Positions 13,665-28,600 of a stretch of DNA of 64,000 nucleotides are shown here, one piece after another; position 1 is the first letter of the stretch, and every line of letters starts with the position of its first letter. This DNA is from Augochlora pura (Eukaryota > Arthropoda > Insecta > Hymenoptera > Halictidae): NCBI RefSeq assembly GCF_028453695.1, contig NC_135773.1, positions 11,284,001 through 11,348,000 of the forward strand, read 5' to 3'. A program made the position numbers and the translations under genes. A model generated the notes under the pieces. It did not search any database. It was not told the origin of the DNA and was given only the letters and a program-made list of their open reading frames with translations.

Positions 13665-16600
13665 TTATAGCCGAGCCCTGCCCTCGAGGATGTCATTGTA
13701 TAGCTGTTCCGTGAGTTTCACGTAAGTGCCCGTGTTATCCAGAAAATACACTGTGTCTGTTATCTGCAAACAACCATTAGAATATGTGAGTATTTACGTG
13801 TATAAAATAAAGAGAGAGAAAGAGTACGGATAACGTTTACCTTTTTAATGTTAAAACCTTCCAACTGGAGATCTTTTTTCTTCAACTTAAACGTGCCTAA
13901 AAAGATGCAAACAGCAATCGTCAGTCCTATCGATTTTATAAAGAATGTTAACATCGAATGATCCGAATATAGTTAGTTACCAGTCATTGGCAATTCTGAT
14001 AGAACTCGAACGAAAAGTGGCCTGGCGTAAGACGGTAGTGCTTTCTTCACACCTTCCGCCATTTCCTTGATGTTGCACGTATTATCCGGGTCGTAAATAG
14101 CTGCCATACCAGCCTTCCCTTCGACATGAGGTACCTAGCAATTACACGAGACATTTAAAGCTGATTAACACATTATTACAATGTGATTACTGTTCCCCCT
14201 CTGACAATCACCTCGACGCCATAAACGGCTGCGTCCTTCAACCCTATCACGTTGCTGACGATAGCTTCGACTTCCGAGGTGGCCACATTTTCGCCACGCC
14301 ACCTACGATTGTTACGAAACGTCGTTAGAAGTTTCACGAAAAGCGGATAACACCGGAGCGTATACTTTCCGCAATTAGTAGTCTACAATTTCGGAACGAC
14401 ATTGTTTTGCGAATTAACCGTATCCTGGTCAGACTATGTACGATCATGGAAATAGTGAATAGGCTTGCCTGAAGGTGTCACCGGTCCTGTCCTTGAAGTA
14501 GAAGTAGCCCAATTCATCCATTACCAAAATATCACCTGTTGCGAAAAACGCGGTTTAATCATCACTCGGGGCGTCCTACGAAACAAACCATTTTTGTTTG
14601 AACGAATCACCGACCAGAATTGAAGACACGGTCGCCCTTCTGGAATACGTCTCGCAGGACCTTCTGCTCGGACGCTTTTTTGTCCGCGTAACCGCAGAAG
14701 TCGTTTAGTACCTTCTTTGGGTTTATCTTGCCCACGAAGATGCCTGGCTCGCCTGCAACACGAAAGGGAAACAAAATCAATGTTACATTCTAATCAATAC
14801 ACGTTGCAAATCCAGAGAAAAATTAACAGCGAATACAATACTTTAATTATTAACAAGTTAAAGTACAACTGACGTATGATTCTTAAAAAGAATGATAAGA
14901 GCGAGTTTATTTAAATTTTTCATCATTTTCATTAAAATTTATGCTTGACTCAGGAAACTTACTCAATTATTTTCTACGAAAGTGTCTTTATCAGCCCAAC
15001 AATTTTAAAATAAATAATTTAAAACCGGACGTTTAACCGATACGCAATAGATAGTATTTAAAACTTAATTACTCAATTTTCGACGATTAAGTAAAATAAT
15101 ATGCCGTTATATTGACAAGCTTTAAAAAATGCCTTCAAAAATGTGTTTCGAAAAATTACTGGATAAAGCTTAGAATTGTTATAAACATTGTCAATAATAT
15201 ATCGTGAGAATGATCCGTCGTCCGAGAGTTAATTATAATTTATCGTCGCATTTCCATTGTTCGCCTTTCCATCGACTAATATATATCGCGTTTTAAGTAA
15301 GTTTTATTTCGTATATGTCTTAAACTATTCATTATACTAATCCTATAGAGCAGGATTTCAATTATCGGAGGCTTGGATATCAGAATTCTCAATTCGTCAT
15401 ATTCGTTGCGTTTGTAAACGTCTCGATCTATCGCAAACCATAAACATTGATTACGGAAATATTCGATGAGCTCACCAGGTTTGCAACGCATGCACAAGCC
15501 GTCAGGTCCTCTGACGGGTTCTCCAGTTTCCTCGTCGATTTTCAATAGAGCCACTGGGTATAAGGAGCCTGAACAGAGTGGTACGAATCCCACGGCGCCG
15601 ATTTTGTTATCGATGTTCACTGTAAAATGCAACAAAGAAATAATTTCTAGTTATCCTACAGTTACGGTAAATTCCCAAAGAGATTATGAAATATTTTCAA
15701 ATACCGAGATTGGAATTTCCTTCCGTGGCACCATAGAATTCGCCTATTTGAGCAACATTGTATCTTTCGAGGAAGGGCTTCCAGATGTGGGGTCTGAGTC
15801 CGTTCCCGAATATCAGGCGAACCTTGTGCTTCTTGTCGCAGGGATTTGGCGGAACCGTGAGCAAGTATCGGCATATTTCACCGATGTATTGGGCGACCTG
15901 TGATTAAACAATAGTTGCATGCAATGAGAAACTTCTTACATTGATCAAGAAAGCTGTTGTTAATTGATCGTCGTGCTATTACGCTTAATTTACTCGAATC
16001 TATGTTAACAAATTTCTGTTTAGCGTCAACAATGGATTACGTTAAAAGAATTTATTTAAAACAATTATCAAACAATATTTTTGAAATTGTAGAACTGTTT
16101 TTCTATGCTATTGAGATTTGATTGAAAATAAAAGATTTAAGCGAAACTCGTGTAGAAGATTTTAACGCAGCTCTATTAGCGATCATTTTTGACAGATACC
16201 TAATCTTTAACGGGTCGCTAATCTTTTACGAATTAGAATTTGTTCGGGCAATCTTACAGTGCATTCGTAGTGGACGCAGTCAGGCCAGAATTTCGAAGCG
16301 CTGAAACGTCTGCGGAGCACCACCGTAAGGCCGCACAACAGTGATTGTCCAACTCCGATTAATCCGCCCGCAGTGTGATAAAGCGGCAACGAATTATAAA
16401 TTCGATCGGTCGAACGCAGGTTTAGCATGTAGTAAACTCCGCACGACATCAGCATGAACCTATAAAAGAACATCTTTTTAAATCATTCTTTCATATGTTA
16501 ATCAATACTATAGATTAAAACATATTTACTCTGCTCGGTAATTTTTGTTCGATATCGCATAAAATAACGACGACATTGCAGATTCTAATCTTCCACTTAT

Positions 16601-19600
16601 TTACATGACACATTCTGCACATTTAGATAAAGTTTCGTGTATTCGTGGTGTTAATTTTTTTCAGTGTAACCTTGAAGTGCACTTGCAATATACAGGATGT
16701 CCCAAATTTTAATGTATAATACAAACTTTGTCAGTGTATTCTATGGCACAAAGTAAAATAAAAATGTTATGTAAACATAGCTCATGTCATCATTCTGTAC
16801 GACGCACCACTATAGTGGCCTTCGCGGATGCCGTCTGATAAATTGCTAAAGTTAAAATGCTTGTATCATATCTTTGAGAAAAATTATAATTTAATCATCA
16901 AACACTTCATTCCAATGTACTTGTGTAAAGGACAGCATTATCCGTCACACGTTGCAGTGCCGTATCGTTTACACGTAATTCGCGTTGAACTCTGCCGTAC
17001 TGAGAAACAACCCGCGTAAAGTTCCGCGGTGCCTAAGAGGTTCAGAAGTTATAACAAAAATTCCGAAGAGGAATAGTAATCAACTTGCTGTTACTTAGAT
17101 CAACAATATTGTGTTTTTCAGTGTGTTTATGTAAGCTATGTTTACTAACTGAGGTCACCAAACATTGAAATAAATTTTCGTCGGTAATAGCTATTAGTGT
17201 AAAGGATTCAAAAAATCGCAGCCCGTGCGGATCGCAGCAAGGTACCGAGGCTGGTCAAGGGCGCAGTTTATGATTACGGTGCGGCCGTGGCTATTTTTGA
17301 GATTTAGCGAAACTTTCTGTTTTAATGAAATTTGTTAGATTTAGTATTTTAGCTAAAGGCCCCAATAGCCGTTGACGCACCATAAAAGCAAGCCAAGTAC
17401 GGACTGTTAAGGGTCTTAGGTAAGCAACAAATTTTTGTTATAACTTCTTAATAAAGCTCTATATGATCTATGTTTCCATAATATTTGTTTTTACTTCGTG
17501 CCATCATTTGAACATTAAAAATTGAGACACCCTGTATACGAGAGCGTTAATGAAAAGAATCGAAGACTTAATGAGAAAATTTTCCGGAAAGTGTTTAGCT
17601 GTTTGGTCAGCTGTTGGGTCAACAAATCATTATCTAAATACTGTCGTAATCGATGAGTAGACAAATATTCACGCAAGCATCCGTAATCTGTTAACACTGA
17701 AGTAAAAATTAAAACGCGATACACTCGTAAAATGATTATTTAACGACAGATTAAATCTCATCGCCTTCATTACTTAAGCACTTGAAGTATTCTCTCTACC
17801 TCCTACCGAAAGGTTAATTAGGATCCAAAGGTTGCCACGATAACATCAATAAATAAATAAAACAACAAGATTTGTAATATAAAATTAAAATATTATCTTG
17901 TCTTGTTTTCCTGAATTTGAACGAAATAAAGAGAATCGTACCTTAGATTAGTGATGACTGCTGCCTTTGGCATGCCAGTAGTTCCCGACGTATAGATGTA
18001 GATCAATTTATCGCGGGGCGTACCGCGAGCTATCTCCTCGACGAGAGGCGCCGGATCGACATTGCGGAGTTTTGTGTTCAGATCGATTGCGCCTTCTAAA
18101 CACTCTGTATCCGACAGTTCCGACCACTGGTACAAGGTCAGTTCTGGGATTTTGTCTTTGACGTCACGAATCGCTGAAAGAAACCATTAAATTACCACAC
18201 ATTTACAATTCAAGCAACGCTGAATTCATCTCACAATTTTATTCGATTTCTCAATCTTTTTATTTCAGAAACATCAACCTTCTTAAATATCTATCTTGTT
18301 TCGTTACGCGAGGCTCTTCGAATGATATATCTTTGTTCTAAAATATTATTTAAATGACTATGATTGAAAAAGTTGTTTCACGTTCCATCTCAAGATTGCT
18401 ACTTAATGTTATCGGTAACTCTATCATCTTAACTTCATCCGATAAAAACAGATGTTGACTTCGAAGTAACTTCGAAAACATTTCTTTTCATAACATCTTT
18501 TACCACTTAGAATCAATCATGTTTTGTGCCGAGATATTTTCGTTTTATCGAGAACGAGAGAGATACTTATTTTTACGCTTTGGTACAGTAGTGTACGTAG
18601 GTGTTAAGAATCAATTATGCAAATGAAAAATGTTTTGATATTATTAAGAGATTAGAATATGTAACATAGATGACGTATTTTGAAGACGACACTAAAAGAA
18701 ACACACAAATGAACGCTGCAATGGATAAATATTTGTTTTTTAGTATCGGGAATAATTAAAGTTTACTGTAAACGAGTTGAAAATAGCCCAACAACTCCAA
18801 CGATATCAGTGGTAAATATTCGTTAATGTTATATTCATACAGGTCGGTTGACAATGCCTATTATGCGACAGTCGCGTTCTAATGCGATTGGTAAGGTCAT
18901 CTACCTCATTTAATTCTTCAATGATTATACTGACGGTTACGCGTCAATGAACTTACCCTCTGCAAACTCCGCGCCAAAAATCACTGCTTTGCAGTCAGCC
19001 GCCTTCATGCTGTGCACCAACACCTCGTGACGAAGATTCGTGTTGATAAGTGCGCTCACGTAGCCAGCCTTGCTCAAACCGAGCCACGTGCCCACGTATT
19101 CGGGTCGACTTTCCATGATCAAAGCGACCCTGCACCCTCGAGTCAATGACGTCGAAATGAAGTACCGCCCCAGCCGGTTGCTGTACTCTTCCAGCTGCAT
19201 TACCATTTAACAATACCATTGAATAACAACAATCATTGGGAAAATAAAGTTCGCTAAAATTTGCTATGTAAATTTGCTATTTCAAGTCGTAAGGTCAATC
19301 ATTTGCGTTCGAAGCTATTTTAATTTCAAAACTAAACTCTTTCTTTCAAAGTAAAGTTTCCGATTTTGTATTATTCTTGTATTCCATGCGTATGAAATTC
19401 AGCTTATTTGTTCATACAGTAATTATATTTTTTAGCAACTTATTAAATGTAAAATAATCTGATAATGCACTAATTGTTATGTACATGTTACATGTACTTT
19501 TGTCGAATGTACTCGTCGTTGTCTGCACACTCTGCAGTAATTGTATGCAATATTTAATACGCCAGATTGTCAATTTAAGAGCCTAAAAGATCCCACAAAA

Positions 19601-22600
19601 TCGAAGTCTATTCGATGACATAGAAATTAAAACTTTTACAGCAATAACTGCAGAAATTCATTTTCAATCGTCAGAAATAATTCCGCCGCTCATATACATA
19701 TGGGCGACGCGACAGTCGACGCGTTAAAGTGCTAATTATTAGGTTGGAAACTATGAAACGGGCGCTTTGTTTAGTCTGTATTCAGCTGCGGCGCCCGTTT
19801 CATAGTTACCAACCGAATATATTGTTCAATCATTGGCAAGGTAGCGAACTTACCTCTTGATAGGTCCATTCCTTGTTCTCGAAGATGTAGGCAATTTTCT
19901 CGGGATGAGCGGTAGCAAAACTGGAGAACACCTTCGCCACCGTGAGCTGTCGCGTTTCCCACCACCATAGTAGGATATTCACACGAATGAACCTGTACGC
20001 ACCCCTAAAGCCAGAGAAAATGGTCTCGTGATTGCTGTCTTCGAATTTCCCATGCTCGAAAATAATTTTGTTAAACTACTGTAGCAAATTGATTTTATTA
20101 TTCTAATTGAATAAGTAATTACATGCACGTAAAAAAAGTAACGGCGACTATTTAAATTAGAATATTAAACTATTGTTTAAATAGTTATTATAAGCGCAAG
20201 TTTTCAACAGAGACAACTGAAGAAGAAATTATTTTTATATTTGAGAAGATTTTAGTTGAACTAAAATTTCTTGCGTGCGATGATTAAACTATAGATCTTT
20301 ATACAGCTTCTAATTTTCACAGTTCATGGTACTAGGTTAGGGAGAAGATTTTCTTTTGCTGATTAAAAGATTCCTTGCAGCAAAACTTAATTAAAAATGC
20401 TATTAGTTTTTACTAGTATCAAAGCGAGTTTGTGTTGCATAATTTTACGCATACCATAAATGCATAACGATCACCACTCACAAGATAATGTAGAAAGAGT
20501 ATTTTTCCCTTATTTACCGCCTCTAGTGTGCAGTCAAGTATTAGAGATAATAGCATATACTCTATCTTTAAGTAACAATTGAAACAAAATTGATAGCTTC
20601 ATATTCAAGAGATAATAAACATGATCAAAGTTACAAAATCAAATGAATTTTGAACAGTGTTAAATTATAATTACATTACCATACAAAGCATTTACTTTTG
20701 TTTAACTATTATATAAATTCATAACATATAGAAACCGAATAAACGTGAATGTCATAATTTACATCATTAAAATTATAAGTACAAATTTTTTCAGAAACCA
20801 ATACCTGACCTAATAAAATATCATTGGAAGCAGTGGGGTTTCTGCTTCGAAAGAATTAAAAACTATAACCATTGTCCGATTGTATGATCAGAAATGCGTA
20901 GGCGCGAAGATAACCAGGAAATTGGTTCTATGAAACTATATCAGCGGCAAAGTCGTATGAGGATTAGAATTAATGACGGTTGGAATAGATTCAATCCCAT
21001 AGATTCTACGTGACACATTTCTGTTATGGGAAAGGGGTCAGGCGGAAAAGGATTCAATGAAACGATTAGATGGGAAGCGAATTGGGGTACGGCCGATGAC
21101 GACGCTCGTATATTTTCTGGATCGGTAGTAACGTGTCCTTTCCCCTACCACGCTCCCCTAATGTTACATCCTCTCCTCTTGAAATCAATTGGTTAATATC
21201 GCGGCTGGACACGCGCGTGACATGTGTCACACGATCACAACCTTTCCATTATTGCTCCTTTGACACTTCTCTGATTGCGGTACTATTAACCGAAGGTGGC
21301 TAAAAATTCTGATTTGCCGTTCGGATCGCGTTTGTCACCAATCCAGTAATTTTCATGATCAGATGTTAATTATCGTTAATTGTGTTAATTTCTTTGAACT
21401 TCCGAGTGTCAGAAAAATTGAACGTTTCTACAAACTAGCTAGGGATCAGAATGGATAGATTTGTATTATTTTCATAAAATAATCTAAAATACTCGAGCAC
21501 TTCCTGGTCCCCAAATATGGCTTCATTAACCCTTTGCACACTGTTCAAAAACTGTTAAAGATATAACTGTTGTGTGAGTCATAAGAGTCAATTTCACATG
21601 CGTAGAATGTACACTATGTTATATACAGTAGAAATAATATAAGTCAGGAAAACTATTTTCCTGAGTGAAAATGACTTCGAGTGTTAGTAGACGCTGTACG
21701 CATCTATGAGAAAAGGAATACGTAGCTGCAATTTGGAACAGTAGAACGATCAAGGAGTTGGAGGATGTTTAAGTATTACTTCCAATCTACTGAAATTAGT
21801 AATGAAAAAAGAAAAAAGCCTAGATGGTTCCCATTTATTGCAACACGTGCACTACATTTTTATTGTACTGACAACTCGTAAGACTATCATGAAAAGTTTT
21901 ACAAAATTAAAAAATTTTGAATAAAATTATAATATTATATAAAAAAATAATTATAACAAGGTCTATAATTAATAGTCCGTTAATTAGTTGACAAAATAAA
22001 AATATATCGCATTTGTCTAGACTATTAAGTAATAGGTAAAATCTCTCAATGATTCCTCCATCAAAGAATTCTAGTCTCTAATAGAAACGCGGACTCTTGA
22101 ATACTTGGATTTTTTTGTCCGAGCTTCACGCATGTTGTTTCAATTAATGAAAGTACAGGGATGTTAAGGAAAGGAATTAGAAGTTCAAAAGGGAAGTGTA
22201 GAAAGGTGGTACCGACGCGTCGTCGCTGGAAGATTACGCCTTTGTCGAAGCTCCCGTGTCACGGTGAGCATGCGACACCAGCGACCGCCCCTTTCAACGC
22301 GTCCACGGTGATTAAATGAAGTCAAATAAAATAACGAAACATGTTGCGCGGTAGGTAGAAGGATAACCTGTAGCTGCGGTACAGCGCTCGTGGTTTCATT
22401 GGTATGCATTAACCCCGGTAGTGTCGTCTCATTGCATCTCTAGATTGCCAGCTATTTGCAAACTCTGTTAGAATCTCCTGTCATCTCGTTCAACTTCTGC
22501 ACTCCCTCTCTTTCTCTCTCTAATGCCTCTAAGATGGGGAACAGACACGTAATCCTTAACTATAAAAATCTTTAATTTTATAGTAATGTCAAGATTTTAT

Positions 22601-25600
22601 TAAAAAATAAATACAAACACTCGGTTACCAAAGTATTTCCCATTATTCTCTGACGTCATTCCATTGAATAAATTATATTAAAATTCTATTGTATTCGAAA
22701 TAAAACGAACACGTGTTATTATTTTTCGCAGAGTTCGGAACGTCATAAATGCATTAAGTTCCGCGATTCAGTAATGAAGGTTTGCCAATGGTGTTCATTT
22801 AATTGACCTATATTACGTAAGAACCTGTTAACGGATAGCATTTTATTGCGCGAGTTCACTGGAAGGAATACCACCAATTACATCGTTTTAGTTCTAGAAA
22901 ACATAGAACGCATTTACAAACAAATAAGCCATAACTAGACTAGACCGATAACTAGTCTTTATGCAAAATGAAAACGTTGCGTATCAACTGCAAGAAAGGA
23001 GAACTACATAGACACTTATTCCTGACTTGAATTCTTCTAATGAGTTATAAATAGTATAGACAGATTGTCAAATTCTTTTAAGAGAGTCACTGCTTTGTAT
23101 TTCATCTACTTATTTTTGTCATAAACAAATAGAGATGTACAGCGACAACAATTTAGACACGATCTCTCTAAATATAAAAATCTCTGAAAAACAAACTTGA
23201 CAAATTCATATTTAGATACAAAAACAAAATAGACATGATTTGAATGCGACGCTACTAAAAACTGCTATGTCATATTTTAAATAAACTTTGACAGAGTCAC
23301 ATCCGTTAATATTTAAAAAGTTGTGAGATATGCAAGTATTCTACTAGTCAACTGATTCAACTCCATTAGCATAAAATACTGTAATAATGCTAATTGTAAG
23401 TCAGAAAACATGTTTTGGATTGCGAGTGCAATGCGGATTACATTAACATCGCATTATCGCATTAGCCAACCGAACGCGATTTATATTAACATGCGTCGTA
23501 AATGCAAGGAAAAACTTCTTTAAAAATCACGAAACCTCGGGAATGCGATCACTGCATCCCAAGGAAACTGTTCTCAAAAAATCAGCGAAAAAAAATCTGT
23601 GGTCTCGTAGGAAACTACGCGGGTACACCAATCCCGAGTAGGGCAAATGAGACCGGCTTTTGCTTTCCGAACTGCGATGGGATAGCGCTCAATAGACGCA
23701 TGAGCACTCGTAGCCATCAGTTCGTTCATGTGCAAGGCCACGCGCGAAGATATTTGCCCCTCCAGCAGGCTTCGATGTTCAGAATCGTGTCGGTTAAGGA
23801 AAAAGACGTAGTGGAAGGATACGCCTGTTCTCTTGGTCATCGGTGATCATTCCGAATGACGAAATTCTTCATAATAGTCTCATCATTGTACGCGATTTCA
23901 CGGTCGTACATTCTGCTGTCGGCATAAAAGTGAATCTCTCAAATAGATACGATTATTCGAGCCTTTTTATAATGATTGACAATCTATGACTATAAATACA
24001 AGTACATTTTTGCTTAAAAGTTGAGGGAAAATTTGAAAGAATTTATTGCATTTATCACAGATTTTTTCCTTCTTTTCTTGTTCTTTTTCAAAGAATTGAG
24101 ATTTAAGCCGAAACAATCCTGTGAGCACATAAAATAAGATACAATTAACTCCTTGCACTATAATAACGAGTCAGACTCGTGAGAAACGTTTCGTGCACGA
24201 TTCGATAAATATGGCTGCCAATCATTTCTATTAAATCGAAACAAAATTTGAAACCCCTGTCATCGAAATTTGGGAATGAAAGTAAACGAGGACCATCAGA
24301 ACACTAGAATCATCTCAAGACATCAAAGAAATAATTAAGGACGAAACAGTCGTAATCAACGTAGCTCTGAAAGACGTAATAGTGCAAGGGGTTAAATGGT
24401 ATAGATTATAGTTGTAGTATTGGCAGAGATATAAACGTAACAGCCTCAGGCAAATTTTTTTAAATCAAGATAAGGAACAACTATTCCAAATAATTCATTT
24501 CAAACCTTTATTATCGATACTTCGAAATATAAAGGATTATTTTCTTACTTTTCAGAATTAAAAAATGATTTAATAATTGATGGGATAACACTGCTTGATT
24601 AACAGTAAGCAAACATTCACTTGTATTTCTAAATGTCCGAATATTAAAGTGACTCTAAAAACAGGCATTGTTTCATTTAGAACTTGTTATTTAACAAATA
24701 TTGTCAGTTATGCAAGTAATATCTATGCCATTATTAACTAGACACAGTGCGTTCGCGTTACACTCAACTTCTTTCAAATTCTTTAGTATTTTAACCCCTT
24801 CCACTACAATAACGAGTCAGAGTCGCGGTGAAGATTTTATGCAAGCTCTACTAAATATGAATATTATTAATTGCTTCTACAGCGAAGTAAAAATTAATTC
24901 TTCTGTTATCAAAGTATAGAAACGAAAGTAAATAAAGACAATACAGGAAACAAAAATTGTCTGGTCCTATTAGGAAAATTGTTAAGTATGAATATCGCAA
25001 GGGGTTAAGAACAAAATTGTAATGGAATAAAGTAGAAGTTTTACAGTGTCCGAATATTAAAGTCAGTCACTTTATGTTCTTCGAAATAGCGTGACTTATT
25101 CGCTTCGGTATGAAGCGTGCTTCGGGATATAGTGGACGGCGAATGAACTGCAACTCTCGACAACCTGTTGCAACCGCCTGGGAACTCGTCTCGCCGTGAT
25201 TCCGGTAAGATAATCCGTCGATCCGTGCGAAACGGACTGCATCGAAGACGCCGGCACTGCTTATGTTCACACGAACACTTAAAATCCGAAATTGGCATCC
25301 CCCGGAGGTAACTCTTCACTTTATTATTAACCCCTTGCCGTACCATTTTCTTTGCAATTACTATGATTAGAATTTTTTCGATCGCACTAATTTCTCAGCA
25401 GAAAAAGGAATTTTATATTTACCGTGTTTTTGTATCTACTCCAATGTTTAAATATTGGTGACAAGAGAATAAAATTTGTTTTCTTATTTGAAGGAGCGGA
25501 TGGATCTAACAGCTTGTTGTTATAAATCTCCATTACGAGTCTGACTCGTTAAAGTACGGCAAAGGGTTAAACTGTGGATTTTTCAGAAATTTTCATACTA

Positions 25601-28600
25601 AATTCTACGAAGACTAAATAAGGCAAGAATGTATCCTAAATTCGTTCTGAGACAGTCAGGCTCTCAATCAGTTCATAAATGCTTGCGTTCGTAGGATCAG
25701 AAACGACAACTATTCACGATAAATCATTCTTCGGTTGATCGACGAGTAAACAAGGATCATGGATATCAGCAATCAATAATGTCCTATATCTCTAATCGCG
25801 CGATATCTCATCGGATTGATTTAATTAGACAATATTGTTGTCGCAAAATAATCACCGCCAAAAACAATATCTGCTTGTTCATCGTGACTTTTAAATCTAT
25901 TGCATATTTTTCTCGACCTCGACTTGTTTGTGGACTGCTGAATGAGGGTACATGTCAAACACTCCATGTCTATTTATGGTTGCTTTCATTTGACGCAACA
26001 TTCTGACAAGCTTTTAGTCAACAAAATATGAATTAGAATAATTATTTTGTACGAACTCCATTGTTAGCCACTTGCGTAGAACAGTATACGCATATGTTTA
26101 TCCGCAACTGCGGTTGCAAATAAGAAATGGTCTAAGAATTTATACAAGATAGGACACATAACAGGCACGCCATTGTAATTGCACACTTATGAAATACAAT
26201 CATCGGAAGCATTTTCCACCGTTTAACAGCTGCATGCTTATCACTAGAATTTAAAACTGAGATCTCCTTTGTCCTCTGAATTCCGTCGTGTCACGTTTGT
26301 TTGTATACCGTACCGCGCGTCGTAATTTTTCTTTAACATTGAGACACGTACGACTATCATTTCACGAAATGGTGATATTTCATGGAATTTTGATTTTTCG
26401 TAAATATTATGGCACGTATGTCCTCTAGCGGTAAGATAAAACTCCGTAAAGTAAGCAAGAATACAATTTTTCTGCTGTTTAATTAATCCTCTTAAAAGGT
26501 TCGTTGCAGTGACAAATTAACGAAGGAAACAGGAGCGAGAGAACATCGACGTTGATTAAAATTGTTTAATCATCTCCCTCCGTTGTTTCAACGAAACGCG
26601 AGCTTTGAACGTCGCTGCATGCACGGCATGTCTTTATCTCGGCCGTACGCTAGTTTTTAGGAGTCGGAGAACTGGATTGAGGAAATATTTGTTCGCAAAC
26701 CGAGACTCGCTGTGAAATAACGTCACCATTGTTGGCGATCGCAGTACGGAAATATGAATCATATGGAGTGGCTACAAACAATGATTTATCTTCCATTATT
26801 TTGTACGACTTGTTTTATCTAGCCAGAGCAAATCGAATCATGAAAATCGACCTCCATTACTTTTCCAATTATCTTTCAGCAATGGCATACTATATTTCAG
26901 CATAATTGACTTAAGTAAGAGTTTAAAAGTTCCAGACACCTTGTTCTATCAACTTACAATGAAAACTATTTAATTTGAATGATTTACATTTAATAATTAA
27001 TTTTAATACTGTTTTTACAGCAGGTATACGATTCCAGTCTTGTTATAAATTGTATTAAATAACAAATACTTAATTATTAAAAATCTAATTTCAAAACTAA
27101 TAGTCATTAACTCTAAAAAGAGTATAACAAAAACTCAAATATAAATATATTATAAAACGTAACGAGTAGACGGCTGATTTTATGTATAAGAAAAAAGAGT
27201 AGGCGAAACACAATACACTGACGCTATTAGAAGATGTAAAAATTTGTTTGTATTCTGTAGAACTCATTAATATGAATCGATACAAAAATAGACGTTTACG
27301 TGCTTCCTGTTTCTTGCAATTAATGCAAATAAAATCATTATTCTGCCTAAACATCCGCAGTCTAGTAATGAGTACTGACTAACATATTTATAAAGCCATC
27401 AAATCTAGTTAAGCAGTACGTCCAAATAAGTTGTGATCCACGCCAATGTATCTACTGTTTGGAACAAAACGAATTAACAATCGTATCTACGAAGATATTT
27501 CTATAAGTTTCTACACAAATTAAGAAAATTCTAAAATGAAATTCCATTGAAGATAAAAGGAGTTTCAGAAGAGAAGCAACATGCGTGCAATTTTTCGTTC
27601 TATTATTCGCAATCTCGTGGTGACGCTCGTGCCTGCCGGCAAAATCACTTATCTCGAAGCCACGCGATTCCAGTCAAAATCTTATGGTGGCACGGCCTCC
27701 AAAAGATCGTGTATTCGCACGGCAAGTTCTGGAGCGTGAACCCAGGATCAACAATATCATTGAACAGGCTGTTTAAATTCCATGCGCTCCATATTGGCTA
27801 TACAATGGTCGTGTCGTAGCTGCACAATGCACGGGATGAACACGACGCCGTTGAATGTGTGCAGGTTGGCAACCGCACAACCACGCGATGCCGAAGAATA
27901 CGGACACAGTGTGTCAATCAATGGACGGGTTCTGCGGCTATGATGAAATCAATGCCAAATGCCCGGCTCGTTCGGCGTTATTATGCAACGTGAACGGCCT
28001 GGAAATCGCGTGGTCCGAAGAACGCCGCCGATTTCGTTCGCAAAACCGCGTGTACTTCCGGCGCCCGATCGATTACCGTCTGATGGGGACTCGCCGTTTA
28101 CCGTATTCGTCCTCTAATAGTAAATTTCTGTCACGATCCGATATGCATAAATGCAGTGCTGCTTAACACTACGGCTGCCACGCCAACAGAATCGCAAATT
28201 TTATCAATCAAAGTAGAAATTAATTTCAAAATCTGAGCTAATAATTCTGTCGCTCAATTATAGACTTAAAGTAACTCTTAAACAAAATAACAATTAATAA
28301 AGTAACTCGAAAACAAAATATCATGTTATAATATATATCAATATCATTTCTATATAGAAATGACATTGATATATAGAAATGATATTGATATATATTATAA
28401 CATGATATTTTGTTTCTAATGTAGAAATTGCAGAAAAATTATGGAAACATGGAAATGTCATTACAAATATCATTAAAATTGTAAAAGTTACTTTTATAAA
28501 TGTTAGCACGTTAAGTGTCGAGTATAATCACCAAAGATTCATCGATATCGAAATCATTGAATTAATGAACAACACTTCTACATCCTAAAAAATCTAGCAA

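Noticed and set aside
22185..22409. 74-codon minus-strand frame in Fatp intron 1
   Set aside because: No recognisable domain, no splice fit with Fatp, and arginine-rich composition typical of chance frames in GC-richer patches.
23502..23846. Overlapping plus (114 aa) and minus (88 aa) frames in Fatp intron 1
   Set aside because: Mutually antisense and without a family motif; neither can be supported as a gene.
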